DNA of 64,000 nt, taken from contig CAMUBY010000002.1 of assembly GCA_947087265.1 (NCBI GenBank), positions 124,001 to 188,000 of the forward strand, written 5' to 3'. The notes under the pieces were generated by a model that was not told the DNA's origin, searched no databases, and worked only from the letters and a program-made list of their open reading frames with translations. The DNA comes from an uncultured Clostridia bacterium. GTDB taxonomy: Bacteria > Bacillota > Clostridia > Christensenellales > Borkfalkiaceae. This document shows, piece by piece, positions 1 to 9,212 of this stretch. The number at the start of each line of letters is the position of its first letter. Positions within the stretch are counted from its first letter, which is position 1. The position numbers and the translations under genes are program-made.

Positions 1-1
1 A

Positions 2-511
2 CGCGACGCAAGTTCCAAACTCCTCGGGCAGGCGCCCGATTCCTCGCTTACAGAACGTATTCGCGAGTCGGTTTTGAGTGCGGAGAACGTGCTGGGCGTT
101 CACGACTTACGCGTGTACAGTTTGGGGACGAACCGGTATTTTGCAATCGCGCATATCGAAATGGATGCGAGCCTGCCTGCGTTGCGCTCTCACGAAATCA
201 TCGACGCAATCGAACGGAAAGTTTGCAGCGAATTCGGCGTGGAGTTTACGGCGCACCTCGACCCCGTAGACCTTTCGGACGCAGAGGCGAAGGAATTGGA
301 AGAGCGTATCCGCGCCGCTACGGAGGGTATGGTGGAGGGGTTGAATCTGCACGATTTCCGTCTGGTGCGCGGCGCAAAAAAGAAAATTGTTTTTGAGGCG
401 GGCGTGCCTTTTTCCTGTCCTGAAAAGGACGCGGAAATCCGCAATAATTTAGAACGCGCGGCGCGGCTTCTCGGCGACTACGAGCCTGTCGTACGTGTCG
501 AAAGAGAATGA
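2..511 (+). CDS. Cation diffusion facilitator transporter, C-terminal part (5' end outside window)
   Basis: The reading frame is open from base 2, so the gene starts upstream of the window and only the last 169 codons are seen. The visible part matches the soluble C-terminal domain of CDF metal transporters: GVHDLRVYSLG, the HEIIDAIERK helix and a conserved HLDP. In CDF proteins this ferredoxin-like cytoplasmic domain follows six membrane helices and helps dimerise the transporter and sense metal. The transported ion (Zn, Fe, Mn or Co) cannot be told from this piece. A hairpin terminator follows the stop codon, so it is probably not cotranscribed with plsX. The family call is fairly sure. Confidence 0.82.
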   Translation, partial: RDASSKLLGQAPDSSLTERIRESVLSAENVLGVHDLRVYSLGTNRYFAIAHIEMDASLPALRSHEIIDAIERKVCSEFGVEFTAHLDPVDLSDAEAKELEERIRAATEGMVEGLNLHDFRLVRGAKKKIVFEAGVPFSCPEKDAEIRNNLERAARLLGDYEPVVRVERE

Positions 512-525
512 ACGCAATGACTTCG

Positions 526-549
526 GGCGCGGGAAACCGCGCCTTTTTT
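526..549 (+). terminator. Intrinsic terminator after the CDF gene
   Basis: Stem GGCGCGG/CCGCGCC with loop GAAA, followed directly by six T. Confidence 0.85.
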
Positions 550-584
550 CTGCAAAGTTTTTTTTGCACAGTGCCTTGAAAGAA

Positions 585-613
585 TTGTTTTTTTCTTCGG
601 AAAATGGTATAAT
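585..613 (+). promoter_or_regulatory. Sigma-A promoter of the plsX operon
   Basis: -35 TTGTTT (585-590), 17-bp spacer, perfect -10 TATAAT (608-613). It lies about 35 bases before the plsX start codon. Confidence 0.8.
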
Positions 614-647
614 CAATTCGTATGGCTTTTGCCTCTAAGAGGGTAAT

Positions 648-1679
648 ATGATTAAAATTGTAGTAGACGCAATGGGCGGCGACAACGCTCCCGTTGAAAT
701 CGTAAAGGGCGCTCTCCTCGCACTGGAAAAGAGGAACGGTTTTTCGGTTATCTTCACGGGTCACGAAGAACTTGTGACCGCCGAATTAAACAAATATAAG
801 TACGACGCTTCGCGCGTGGAAGTGGTGCATTGCAGCGAAGTGATTACGAACGACGATTCTCCCGCGCACGCCGTGCGCGCTAAACGCGACAGTTCGCTCA
901 CGGTGGGCTTGAAACTTCTGAAAGAACGCGCCGACGCGGTTGCCTTTCTCTCGGCAGGCTCTACGGGCGCGGTGCTTACGGGCGGCATAATGTATGCGGG
1001 CAGAATCAAGGGCGTTTTACGACCCGCGCTTTGCCCTGCCGTTCCCAACGTGAACGGCACGCGTACGCTACTTTGCGACTGCGGCGCTAACGCGGAATGC
1101 AAACCCCAATATCTCGCGCAATTCGGTTTAATGGCTTCGGCTTACGCAAAGGCGGCGTTCGGCGTAAAAGAGCCGCGTGTGGGACTGCTCACCAACGGTA
1201 CGGAAGAACACAAGGGCGATTCTCTTCATCAGGAAGCGCACGCGCTTTTAAAGGAATTGAAAGGCATTCATTTTATCGGTAATATCGAAGGGCGCGACAT
1301 TATGTACGGCAATATCGACGTTGCGGTTGCAGACGGTTTTTCGGGCAATATTGCATTAAAATCGATGGAGGGCTGCGCGAAAACCGTTTCCGATATTCTG
1401 GCTCAGTCTTTCCGCAAATCGTTTGGCAGCAGAATCAGCTATCTGTTTGCAAAGAAGCATATCGGCAAACTCAAATCTATGCTCGACTATAACGCAATGG
1501 GCGGTACAATCTTTTTAGGACTCAATAAGATTGTAATTAAATCGCACGGTTCTTCCACTGCGAAGAGCATTACCCCCTCCGTGTTGCAGGCGGTAGACGC
1601 CTACCAAGGCAGACTGATTGAAACGCTGACGGAAGCATTCCGCGATGCGGGAATTTCGGAGGAGCGCGGCGATGAATAG
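648..1679 (+). CDS. plsX: Phosphate acyltransferase PlsX
   Basis: PlsX makes acyl-phosphate from acyl-ACP, the acyl donor used by PlsY in the first step of membrane phospholipid synthesis; it is a peripheral membrane enzyme. The 343-residue protein has the family N-terminus MIKIVVDAMGGDNAP, the SAGSTGAVLTGG segment, and the C-terminal GGTIFLGLNK and KSHGSS motifs, and is of normal length. It is the first gene of an operon with rnc, smc and ftsY and overlaps rnc by 8 bases. The usual neighbour acpP, often between plsX and rnc, is absent here, as are rpmF and fapR upstream. Confidence 0.96.
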   Translation: MIKIVVDAMGGDNAPVEIVKGALLALEKRNGFSVIFTGHEELVTAELNKYKYDASRVEVVHCSEVITNDDSPAHAVRAKRDSSLTVGLKLLKERADAVAFLSAGSTGAVLTGGIMYAGRIKGVLRPALCPAVPNVNGTRTLLCDCGANAECKPQYLAQFGLMASAYAKAAFGVKEPRVGLLTNGTEEHKGDSLHQEAHALLKELKGIHFIGNIEGRDIMYGNIDVAVADGFSGNIALKSMEGCAKTVSDILAQSFRKSFGSRISYLFAKKHIGKLKSMLDYNAMGGTIFLGLNKIVIKSHGSSTAKSITPSVLQAVDAYQGRLIETLTEAFRDAGISEERGDE

Positions 1680-2331
1680 CGGCGAGGACTGGACGGAGCA
1701 AACGCTGCGGGAAGCCGAAGAAAGTATCGGTTACTGCTTCCGCGATAAAGCCCTGCTCAAAACCTGTTTTACGCACACGTCGTTTACCAACCATTGCGGC
1801 GAGGAGAATAACGAACGGTTGGAGTTTTTGGGCGATGCGGTGCTGGGGCTTGCGGTCACCGAAACGCTGTTCCGCGAGAAGCGCGACGACGAGGGGAAAC
1901 TCACCGAACTCAGAAAGCAGTTCGTTTCCAAACCGGCACTCGAACAGGCGGAAAAACGCGCGCGGCTCATGCGGTTTCTGCGCTACTTCGGCGGCACGGA
2001 AAACGTGCGCGGAAAAACGGCTTCTAACTTATTCGAGGCGGTTACCGCAGGGATTTATCTCGACGGCGGACTCGAAGAAGTCAGGCGGTTTTTAGCGCGT
2101 TATTTAACGGAAATCGAAACGGAAAATTATAAAACGATATTACAGGAATACGTGCAGGAGCGAACGAAAGGCACGCCCGCATATTCGGTAAGAGAGAAAG
2201 GCGGAACGTTCTTTTGCCGCGTCACGGCGCTCGGCAGCGAGGCAAGCGGCGAGGGCGAAAGTAAAAAGGCGGCGGAAACGCAAGCCGCAAAAAATCTTTT
2301 TTGCAAATTAACGAAGAGGAAATCAACGTGA
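1672..2331 (+). CDS. rnc: Ribonuclease III
   Basis: RNase III cuts double-stranded RNA and processes rRNA precursors and some mRNAs. The 219-residue protein has the catalytic signature NERLEFLGDAVLGL near residue 44, a second acidic cluster (SNLFEAVTAGIYLDGG), and a C-terminal double-stranded RNA-binding domain ending in ASGEGESKKAAETQAAK. I chose ATG 1672 over an in-frame upstream start at 1645 because GGAGGAG lies a short distance before it. It overlaps plsX upstream and shares a GTGA junction with smc, so the three genes are translationally coupled. Confidence 0.95.
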   Translation: MNSGEDWTEQTLREAEESIGYCFRDKALLKTCFTHTSFTNHCGEENNERLEFLGDAVLGLAVTETLFREKRDDEGKLTELRKQFVSKPALEQAEKRARLMRFLRYFGGTENVRGKTASNLFEAVTAGIYLDGGLEEVRRFLARYLTEIETENYKTILQEYVQERTKGTPAYSVREKGGTFFCRVTALGSEASGEGESKKAAETQAAKNLFCKLTKRKST

Positions 2332-5300
2332 ACTTTAAGGAAATCAGACTGGTCGGATTCAAATCATTCGCAGATAAAACTTCGGTAAAATTCGACGACG
2401 GCGTTACCTGTATCGTCGGTCCCAACGGTTGCGGCAAAAGTAACGTTGCCGACGCGGTGCGCTGGGTGCTCGGCGAACAGTCGGCAAAGACCCTGCGCGG
2501 TACGAGTATGCAGGACGTCATCTTCAACGGCACGGAATCGCGCCGCCAACTTTCCTATTGCGAAGTAACGCTCGTGTTCGACAATACCGAGAAAATTTTC
2601 GATATCGAATACGACGAAGTCGCCATGACGCGCCGCTTGTACCGTTCGGGCGAGAGCGAATATCTGCTTAATATGCAGCCCTGCCGCCTCAAAGACATCG
2701 TGCTTTTGCTGCACGGCGTGGGTATCGGCAAAGAGGGGTATTCCATCATCGGACAGGGCAAGGTCGAACAGATTATGAACGCGAAGCCCGAAGACAGACG
2801 CGCCATTTTCGAGGAAGCGACGGGCGTCATGAAGTTCAAGGGCGAAAAGGCGGAAATCGAGCGGAAACTCGAAAACTCGCTCGGCAACCTTTCAACGCTC
2901 AACCAGAGAATCGACGAACTCGAACGCCAGCGCGGACCCTTGGAAAAGCAGTCGGCAACGGCGCGGAAATACAAAGAATATTCCGAACAACTCCGTTATG
3001 AGGAAGTCAACTCTTACCTCGTGCATTACGATTCGTTCGCCGTGGAAACGGAAAAATACCGTATCCGCATTGCGGAGGCGGCGGAAAAACTTAACGAAGT
3101 CGAATCGCGCCTTTCCGAACTCGACGGCGAGGAAGAAAAGGGCAGAGAGGAAATCAATAAGGCGGACGAGCAGCTTCGCTCGCTTAACGAAAAACTGCGT
3201 ATCTTTGAAGTCGGCATGGAGCATAAATCGGGCGAGGCGAAAGTCATCAATACCCGAATCGAATCGTACAAGCACCAGCTTTCGCAGGCGGCGGACGACA
3301 TCGAATATTCCATTCGCAGAACGCAGGAAATCGATACGCTTATCGCGCAGAACGAAATCAAACAAAAAGCGTGCGCCGAGCGCAGTAAAGAAATCGAGGC
3401 GGAAAGCAAAGAACTTTTCGGAAAATTGCAGGAAGCGGATGCGCGCGTCGCGGCTTACGAGCGCATTATGAACGAACAGCGCCAGAGCGAACTTTCCTCT
3501 GTGGAAAATTTGGCGGACGTCCGCGCAAACGTAGGAAGTCTGTCCGCACGGCGCGACGCAGCGAGCGAACGCATTTCCGAAGTCAAAAACGCTATTGAAA
3601 AGGCGGTTGCGCGAAAGAGCGATTTCAGCCGCCAGCTTGAAGAATGCCGCGCGGAAAAAACGGCGTGCGAAAATTTTCTGAACGCAAAATCCGACCGCGA
3701 ACAAACGCTCCGCAGCGAGATTGCGGAACTCACCCGTTCGCGCCAGAAACTCACGGAAGAAATCGTCGACTGCAACACTTCCGTTTTGAATCTTACCAAC
3801 AATTTAGAACTCTATAAAAACCTGAAAAACCGTTTCGACGGCTACCGCGACTCGGTGCGCAAGCTTCAACTCACGGCAAAGGAAAACCCAGACATCGACT
3901 CCAAAATCAAAGGCTCGATTGCGGATATCGTTACCACCGAAAAGAAGTACGAAGTGGCAATCGAAACGGCGTTCGGTGCGGCAATGCAAAACCTCGTCAC
4001 CGCCGATTCGGACGACGCGCGCTATCTCATCGAATACTTAAAGCGTACGGGCGGCGGTATCGTCACCTTCCTGCCCGTCAGCGGAATGCGCCCCCGCGGC
4101 AACGCGCGCGAACTCACAAGCGCACTTCATGAAAACGGCGCGCTCGGTCTTGCCGAGGAACTCGTCAAATACGACCCGTATTACGATAACGTCATTAAGA
4201 ACCTGCTCGGCAATACCCTCATCTGCGATACCATTGCAAGCGCAACGCAGATTTCCAAAAAGTATCCGCGCGTGTTCAAAATCGTAACGCTCGACGGCGA
4301 CACCATTGCAACGAGCGGCGCCATGACGGGCGGTTCGCGCCGCAAAGAGAGCGGTAACCTGCTCGCAGGCGAACGCCATATCAAGGAATGCGAAGAGGGC
4401 ATTGCGCGCAAGAACGCCACGCTGGAAAAACTCAAAGCCGCGCTTGCGGACTGCGAAGAGGAACTCGATAAGGCGCAAAAAGCTTTCGACGAATTCCGCG
4501 TAAAAGTGCAGGAAGAAACGGCGAATTTCGCCGCGGTTTCGCAGAGGGAAATTGCTATTTCCTCGCTTGTGTCGGACGCGGAACGAGATACGGAAGAGTA
4601 CAACGGCTTGCTTGCACGGCTTACACAACAGATAGACGATATCGAAAGCGAAGTGCTTTCTTCCGAAGAGAACGAAGATTTGCTCAACAAAATCCGTTCG
4701 GAAGCGGCGCAGGAAGCAAGTAAGCGCGAGGAAGAGGCGCAGAAACTCAAAGCCGAGCGCGACGCGCTCTCCGAAAAATTCCACAACTTGCAGGTGGAGA
4801 GCGCGTCGCTCAAAAGTATCCGCGAAGCGGACGAAGAAACGGTGCGCCGCCTGAACGCGGAAAAACTCCAGCTCGACGAAAAGGTGAGCATGAGCCGCAA
4901 GGCAATCGGCGAAACGGAATCGCTCATCGAACAACTCAAACGGCAGGAAGAAAAGGTCGCGCTCACCGAAGAGGAACAGCACACGGTGGCGGCGCTGAGA
5001 AACCGCATTGCGGAAACGGAAGAGGGCAAGCGCACGCAGAACGAGCGTCAGATGAAACTCACCGAAGAAAAGCGCGGACTCCTCTCGCGGCAGATGACGC
5101 TCGGCGACGAAAAACATACATACGAACTCGAAATTTCCAAAACGGAAGCCAACCTCGAAAACCTCAAACAGCGTATCAACGAGGCTTACGAACTCGACTA
5201 CGAGAGCGCGCAGCAGTACCGCGACGCCGAATTTGAAATCAGCGGCGCGCAGACGAGAATTACAACGCTCAAACGCAATATCACCATGCTCGGACCCATC

Positions 5301-5924
5301 AACCACAACGCGGAGGAGAGTTATAACGAACTCACCGAGCGCAGTAACGAGATGACGGGGCAGAGAGACGACCTCACCAAAGCCATCGAAGATTCGCAGT
5401 TTATTCTCAACGAATTGAAGAATAAAATGCAGGAGCAGTTCGATAAAGGCTTCAACGAAATCAACCAGAACTTTACGCAGATTTTCCGCGAACTGTTCGG
5501 CGGCGGCAGAGCGGAAATGCAGCTCGACTATGAAAATTGCGACGACCCCCTCAATGCGGGCGTGGAAATCGTGGCTTGCCCTCCCGGCAAGAAACTCACG
5601 AAAATTTCCCTGCTTTCGGGCGGCGAGCGCGCATTCACCGCAATCGCGATTCTGTTCTCTATTTTGAAATCGCGCCCCATGCCGTTTTGTATTCTCGACG
5701 AAATCGAGGCGGCGCTCGACGAAGCGAACGTAGACCGCTTTGCGAAATACTTAAAGAAATTCTCGCGCGAAACGCAGTTCATTGTTATTACGCACAGAAA
5801 ACCCACCATGAACCAGGCGGACACGCTGTTCGGCGTTACCATGGAAGAAAAGGGCGTGAGTAAAATCGTTTCGGTAAAACTTTCCGAAGTCGAATCGCGC
5901 CTCGGCGGCGACACGGTCATCTAA
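2328..5924 (+). CDS. smc: Chromosome segregation ATPase SMC
   Basis: SMC is the ATPase of the bacterial condensin complex with ScpA and ScpB; it organises and separates chromosomes. The 1198-residue protein has Walker A GPNGCGKSN (about residues 31-39), long coiled coils on both sides of a hinge (roughly 510-660, containing GSIADIVTTEKKYEVAIE), the signature LSGGERAF and Walker B CILDEIEAALDEAN near the C-terminus. GTG at 2328 is the likely start: it overlaps the rnc stop as GTGA and has AGAGGAAA upstream. An in-frame TTG at 2301 lies inside rnc and is less likely. Confidence 0.96.
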   Translation: MNFKEIRLVGFKSFADKTSVKFDDGVTCIVGPNGCGKSNVADAVRWVLGEQSAKTLRGTSMQDVIFNGTESRRQLSYCEVTLVFDNTEKIFDIEYDEVAMTRRLYRSGESEYLLNMQPCRLKDIVLLLHGVGIGKEGYSIIGQGKVEQIMNAKPEDRRAIFEEATGVMKFKGEKAEIERKLENSLGNLSTLNQRIDELERQRGPLEKQSATARKYKEYSEQLRYEEVNSYLVHYDSFAVETEKYRIRIAEAAEKLNEVESRLSELDGEEEKGREEINKADEQLRSLNEKLRIFEVGMEHKSGEAKVINTRIESYKHQLSQAADDIEYSIRRTQEIDTLIAQNEIKQKACAERSKEIEAESKELFGKLQEADARVAAYERIMNEQRQSELSSVENLADVRANVGSLSARRDAASERISEVKNAIEKAVARKSDFSRQLEECRAEKTACENFLNAKSDREQTLRSEIAELTRSRQKLTEEIVDCNTSVLNLTNNLELYKNLKNRFDGYRDSVRKLQLTAKENPDIDSKIKGSIADIVTTEKKYEVAIETAFGAAMQNLVTADSDDARYLIEYLKRTGGGIVTFLPVSGMRPRGNARELTSALHENGALGLAEELVKYDPYYDNVIKNLLGNTLICDTIASATQISKKYPRVFKIVTLDGDTIATSGAMTGGSRRKESGNLLAGERHIKECEEGIARKNATLEKLKAALADCEEELDKAQKAFDEFRVKVQEETANFAAVSQREIAISSLVSDAERDTEEYNGLLARLTQQIDDIESEVLSSEENEDLLNKIRSEAAQEASKREEEAQKLKAERDALSEKFHNLQVESASLKSIREADEETVRRLNAEKLQLDEKVSMSRKAIGETESLIEQLKRQEEKVALTEEEQHTVAALRNRIAETEEGKRTQNERQMKLTEEKRGLLSRQMTLGDEKHTYELEISKTEANLENLKQRINEAYELDYESAQQYRDAEFEISGAQTRITTLKRNITMLGPINHNAEESYNELTERSNEMTGQRDDLTKAIEDSQFILNELKNKMQEQFDKGFNEINQNFTQIFRELFGGGRAEMQLDYENCDDPLNAGVEIVACPPGKKLTKISLLSGGERAFTAIAILFSILKSRPMPFCILDEIEAALDEANVDRFAKYLKKFSRETQFIVITHRKPTMNQADTLFGVTMEEKGVSKIVSVKLSEVESRLGGDTVI

Positions 5925-5942
5925 CCCGTAAAAGGAGCAGGT

Positions 5943-6839
5943 ATGAGTTTTTTCGGAAAAATCAGAGACGCCTTGAAAAAGACCAAAGACAGCGTCGCGC
6001 ACAAAATGCGCCAGCTGTTTCTGAAGAATAAAATCGGCAACGAGTTTTACGACGAACTGGAAGAAATTTTAATTTCGGCGGACGTTTCCGTGCGTACCGC
6101 GGAAGACGTTGTGGAGCAGGTAAAAGAGGAAGCAATCGGCAATAAAGTCAAGGACGAAAATTTTGTTGTCGATTTGCTCAAAGATATTTTGGAAGATACG
6201 CTCAACGAGGCGCCCGTTCCCGAACTCAAATACCCCTGCGTTATCATGTTCGTGGGCGTAAACGGCGTGGGAAAAACGACGACCATCGGCAAAGTGGCAA
6301 ACTACTTCGCACGGCAGAAAAAGAGTGTGACCGTGGCGGCGGCGGATACCTTCCGCGCGGCGGCAATCGACCAACTCAACGTGTGGGCGGACCGCGCCAA
6401 AGTGCGTATCGTTAAGCACGAGGAGGGGAGCGACCCTTCGGCGGTGGTGTTCGACGCGGTGTCCTCTGCAAAGGCAAAGGGGACGGACGTCGTTCTCGTC
6501 GATACGGCAGGCAGATTGCACGTGAAAGAAAATTTGATGAACGAACTCAAAAAAATGGACAGAGTCGTTTTGCGCGAATATCCCGAAGCGGCGTTCTATA
6601 AATTTTTGGTGCTGGACGCAACCACGGGTCAAAACGCCGTCAACCAGGCGCGCGTATTCAACGAGGCGGTTGATTTGGACGGAATTGTACTTACGAAGTT
6701 AGACGGCACTGCAAAGGGCGGCTTCGTGTTCTCGCTCTGCGGCGAACTCAACGTGCCCGTCGTGTTCGCAGGCGTTGGCGAAAAGATAGACGATTTGGAA
6801 CTGTTCGACGCCGAACAGTTCGTAGAAGGGTTTGTATAA
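5943..6839 (+). CDS. ftsY: Signal recognition particle receptor FtsY
   Basis: FtsY is the membrane-associated GTPase that receives ribosome-SRP complexes and hands them to the Sec translocon. At 298 residues it holds only the NG domains, without the long acidic A domain of the E. coli protein, as is normal in Bacillota. GTPase motifs: GVNGVGKTTTIGK (G1, about 101-113), DTFRAAAIDQL, DTAGRLHVKENLM (G3) and TKLDGTAKGG (G4). It follows smc after 18 bases with AAGGAG before the ATG and ends the plsX operon. Its partners ffh and the SRP RNA are also in this window. Confidence 0.96.
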   Translation: MSFFGKIRDALKKTKDSVAHKMRQLFLKNKIGNEFYDELEEILISADVSVRTAEDVVEQVKEEAIGNKVKDENFVVDLLKDILEDTLNEAPVPELKYPCVIMFVGVNGVGKTTTIGKVANYFARQKKSVTVAAADTFRAAAIDQLNVWADRAKVRIVKHEEGSDPSAVVFDAVSSAKAKGTDVVLVDTAGRLHVKENLMNELKKMDRVVLREYPEAAFYKFLVLDATTGQNAVNQARVFNEAVDLDGIVLTKLDGTAKGGFVFSLCGELNVPVVFAGVGEKIDDLELFDAEQFVEGFV

Positions 6840-6852
6840 AAATATTTGCAAT

Positions 6853-6888
6853 AAAAAACAACTGCGTATTCCACGCAGTTGTTTTTTT
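6853..6888. terminator. Bidirectional intrinsic terminator between ftsY and the XRE gene
   Basis: Perfect 9-bp stem CAACTGCGT/ACGCAGTTG with loop ATTCC, a run of six A before it and seven T after it, so it can stop transcription from both sides. Confidence 0.88.
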
Positions 6889-6900
6889 ATAATTTCAGTT

Positions 6901-7122
6901 TTATTTTTTCAATGGTGTAGGGTCGTTCGTTCTCTCTAATAAATAATCAATGGAAACTCCGAAAAAATCGGCAAAAAGAATTAGCGTTTTATAATCCGCC
7001 TCATGTTCGCCTGTTTCATAGCGACTGATGCTGTTTTGGTTCAAATTTAACGCCATTGCCAACTGTAATTGGGAAAGATTTTTCTTTTTTCGTAATTCTT
7101 TAAGTCTTTTCATGCTTGACAA
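6901..7122 (-). CDS. Small XRE-family DNA-binding regulator
   Basis: A 73-residue protein that is almost entirely one Cro/C1-type helix-turn-helix domain (residues about 6-62): LKELRKKKNLSQLQLAMALN, then SISRYETGEHEADYKTL. Nothing beyond DNA binding is encoded, so it is probably a repressor. It is transcribed away from the small gene at 7180, and the intergenic region holds two similar 17-bp palindromes, one over the -10 box of the neighbour. I infer that this protein binds them and controls the neighbour and perhaps itself. Its lower GC content than its surroundings hints at an acquired module. Confidence 0.85.
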   Translation of the reverse strand: MSSMKRLKELRKKKNLSQLQLAMALNLNQNSISRYETGEHEADYKTLILFADFFGVSIDYLLERTNDPTPLKK

Positions 7123-7144
7123 TAATATACCATTTCGGTATAAT
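7116..7144 (+). promoter_or_regulatory. Sigma-A promoter of the 7180 gene
   Basis: Perfect consensus: TTGACA (7116-7121), 17 bp, TATAAT (7139-7144). The -35 box overlaps the start of the divergent XRE coding sequence. Confidence 0.85.
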
Positions 7145-7166
7145 AAAAATATCCCAAATCGGGATA
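7126..7166. promoter_or_regulatory. Paired 17-bp palindromes, probable operators of the XRE repressor
   Basis: TATACC-ATTTC-GGTATA (7126-7142) overlaps the -10 box. TATCCC-AAATC-GGGATA (7150-7166) lies about 24 bp further on, where transcription would start. The two agree at 13 of 17 positions, both with a 5-bp centre. Binding by the adjacent XRE protein is inferred. Confidence 0.7.
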
Positions 7167-7179
7167 AAAGGAGAATTTA

Positions 7180-7470
7180 ATGAAATCAATTACGGAAAAA
7201 ATATTTGATAACGAAGCAGGCTTTTTGGAAAGAACTCCTAAAAATGCCGAATATCAAAAGTGCCAAGACAATTATGATGAGGCGTGTAAAAAATTAGTAG
7301 GTACGTTAAATGAAGAACAAAAAAAATTAATGAATGCGCTGGATGATTATATGGGCGATATTCTCGGCGTAATCGAAAGCCTTTATTTCCGCAAAGGGTT
7401 TGTCACGGGGCTTCGGCTTGGGTTTGAAGCGTGCCAAGAAACGGATGTTCTCGATATGGACGAACTGTAA
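7180..7470 (+). CDS. Small uncharacterised protein (DUF6809-like)
   Basis: A 96-residue, Glu/Lys-rich, probably all-helical soluble protein with no signal peptide. The pattern EEQKKLMNALDDYMGDILGV followed by YFRKGFVTGLRLGFE resembles short Bacillota proteins grouped as DUF6809, whose function is not known; this match is from memory and moderate. AAGGAG precedes the ATG. It is driven by a consensus promoter that contains the palindromes next to the divergent XRE gene, so it is probably the regulated target of that repressor. Confidence 0.7.
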   Translation: MKSITEKIFDNEAGFLERTPKNAEYQKCQDNYDEACKKLVGTLNEEQKKLMNALDDYMGDILGVIESLYFRKGFVTGLRLGFEACQETDVLDMDEL

Positions 7471-7481
7471 AAAAAATTTGT

Positions 7482-7514
7482 CTGTCAGGTAAAATTACTT
7501 GACAGTCTTTTTTT
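7482..7514 (+). terminator. Intrinsic terminator overlapping the ylxM promoter
   Basis: Inverted repeat CTGTCAGGTAA/TTACTTGACAG (one G-T pair) followed by TCTTTTTTT. Its 3' arm contains the TTGACA of the next promoter. Confidence 0.7.
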
Positions 7515-7527
7515 CATCGGATATAAT
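7499..7527 (+). promoter_or_regulatory. Sigma-A promoter of the ylxM-ffh operon
   Basis: TTGACA (7499-7504), 17 bp, TATAAT (7522-7527). Confidence 0.88.
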
Positions 7528-7552
7528 ACAGAAGAACAAAGGGAGCGGCGCA

Positions 7553-7858
7553 ATGGAAGAATTACATTTTTTAAGGTTATGGGATACTTACCGTTCGCTT
7601 CTCACTTCCACACAGCAGGAAATTACCAACCTCTATTTTAACTGCGATTTATCGCTCGCGGAAATTGCGGAAGAAAAGGGGTGCTCGCGGCAGAGCGTTT
7701 CCGATTGTCTTACAACCTGCCGCAAACAACTCGGAGAATACGAAGAAAAATTGCACTTCGCGGCGCTCACGGAAGCGCTCGAAGCGTTCGCGCAGTCTCA
7801 CCCCGAACACGGGCAGGAGATAGAACGTATCTTAGAAAGCGGAAAAGGGGGAGAATAA
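7553..7858 (+). CDS. ylxM: YlxM/p13-like helix-turn-helix protein
   Basis: A 101-residue member of the UPF0122 family, always found just before ffh and thought to belong to the SRP pathway, although its exact role is unsettled. It has a sigma-region-4-like helix-turn-helix: SLAEIAEEKGCSRQSVSDCL (about residues 33-52), preceded by LTSTQQEITNLYF. The start at 7553 has GGGAG upstream; a longer in-frame start at 7499 would lie within the promoter and is rejected. It ends 3 bases before ffh, so the two are coupled. Confidence 0.9.
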   Translation: MEELHFLRLWDTYRSLLTSTQQEITNLYFNCDLSLAEIAEEKGCSRQSVSDCLTTCRKQLGEYEEKLHFAALTEALEAFAQSHPEHGQEIERILESGKGGE

Positions 7859-7861
7859 AAA

Positions 7862-9181
7862 ATGGCGTTGTTTTCATCGCTCTCGGAGCGGCTCAACCAT
7901 ATCTTCAGCAAACTCACCAAGCGCGGCAAACTTACCGAACTTGAAATCCGCACGGCAATGCGCGAAGTGCGTATCGCGCTTTTGGAGGCGGACGTCAACT
8001 TAAAAGTCGCCAAGCAGTTCATTGCCGAAGTTTCCGAAAAGGCGGTCGGGCAGCAGGTGCTCGAATCGCTCAACCCTGCCCAGCAGGTTATTAAAATCGT
8101 CAACGACGAGCTCATTGCGCTCATGGGTTCGGGCAACGCCAAGTTAGAAGTTTCGCCCAAACCTCCCACGGTCATTATGATGTGCGGGTTGCAGGGCGCG
8201 GGCAAAACCACCATGTGCGGCAAGCTTGCCGTTCAACTCAAAAAGCAGGGCAAAAAACCGTTGCTCGTTGCGTGCGATATTTACCGTCCTGCGGCAATCG
8301 AGCAGCTGAAAGTCGTAGGCGGCAAGGCGGACACCGAAGTGTTTGAAAAGGGCACGCAGAACCCTGCCAAAACCGCAAAACAGGCTATCGATTACGCGGG
8401 CAGAATGGGTTACGATACCGTTGTTATCGATACGGCGGGGCGGCTTCATATCGACGACGCGCTCATGAAAGAACTCGAAGAGGTAAAGAAAGCCGTAGAC
8501 GTAACGGAAATTCTGCTCACGGTGGACGCCATGACCGGTCAGGACGCCGTGAACGTTGCCGAAACGTTCAACGCTCGGTTAGACGTCACGGGCATTATCC
8601 TCACCAAACTCGACGGCGATACGCGCGGCGGCGCCTGCCTTTCGATTAAGGCGGTGACGGGCAAACCCATTAAATTTATCGGCGTAGGCGAAAAACTCAC
8701 CGATTTGGAGCCCTTCTATCCCGACCGCATGGCTTCGAGAATTCTGGGCATGGGCGACGTGCTCTCCCTCATCGAGAAGGCGCAGGAGGCGGTCACGGAG
8801 CAGCAGGCGAAAGAGATGGAGCGCAAAATGCGCGAAGCGTCTTTCACGCTCACCGACTATTTGCAGCAGTTCGAGGCGCTCAAAAAAATGGGCGGCGCGG
8901 GCGCGCTCATGAGTATGCTCCCCGGCGCGGGAAAAATGAAACTCAACGAAAAAGATTTGGACGAAAAGCGTATCGAGCGCACGAAGGCGATTATTCTTTC
9001 CATGACGCCGCGCGAGAGGGAAGCGCCGCAAATCATCAACTCGCAGAGAAAGCGCAGAATTGCGCTCGGTTCGGGCACGACCGTGCAGGAAATCAACCAG
9101 CTTCTGAAACAGTTCGACCAGACGAAACAGCTCATGAAGCAATTTAAGGGCGGCAAACTGAGAGGAAAACTTCCTTTCTGA
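7862..9181 (+). CDS. ffh: Signal recognition particle protein Ffh (SRP54)
   Basis: Ffh binds signal sequences as they leave the ribosome and, with the SRP RNA, docks on FtsY. The 439-residue protein has an N domain, GTPase motifs [13 protein letters not shown] (G1), [13 protein letters not shown] (G3) and [10 protein letters not shown] (G4), and a C-terminal M domain including [20 protein letters not shown] and the RNA-binding segment [27 protein letters not shown] precedes the ATG. It sits in the usual ylxM-ffh-rpsP order. Confidence 0.97.
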   Translation: MALFSSLSERLNHIFSKLTKRGKLTELEIRTAMREVRIALLEADVNLKVAKQFIAEVSEKAVGQQVLESLNPAQQVIKIVNDELIALMGSGNAKLEVSPKPPTVIMMCGLQGAGKTTMCGKLAVQLKKQGKKPLLVACDIYRPAAIEQLKVVGGKADTEVFEKGTQNPAKTAKQAIDYAGRMGYDTVVIDTAGRLHIDDALMKELEEVKKAVDVTEILLTVDAMTGQDAVNVAETFNARLDVTGIILTKLDGDTRGGACLSIKAVTGKPIKFIGVGEKLTDLEPFYPDRMASRILGMGDVLSLIEKAQEAVTEQQAKEMERKMREASFTLTDYLQQFEALKKMGGAGALMSMLPGAGKMKLNEKDLDEKRIERTKAIILSMTPREREAPQIINSQRKRRIALGSGTTVQEINQLLKQFDQTKQLMKQFKGGKLRGKLPF

Positions 9182-9212
9182 AAATAAAACAAATTTACGG
9201 AGGTATATAGGT

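Noticed and set aside
4038-5306. 422-codon minus-strand open frame inside smc
   Set aside because: Antisense shadow of a coiled-coil gene; its Phe/Arg-rich composition follows from GAA/GAG-rich sense codons.
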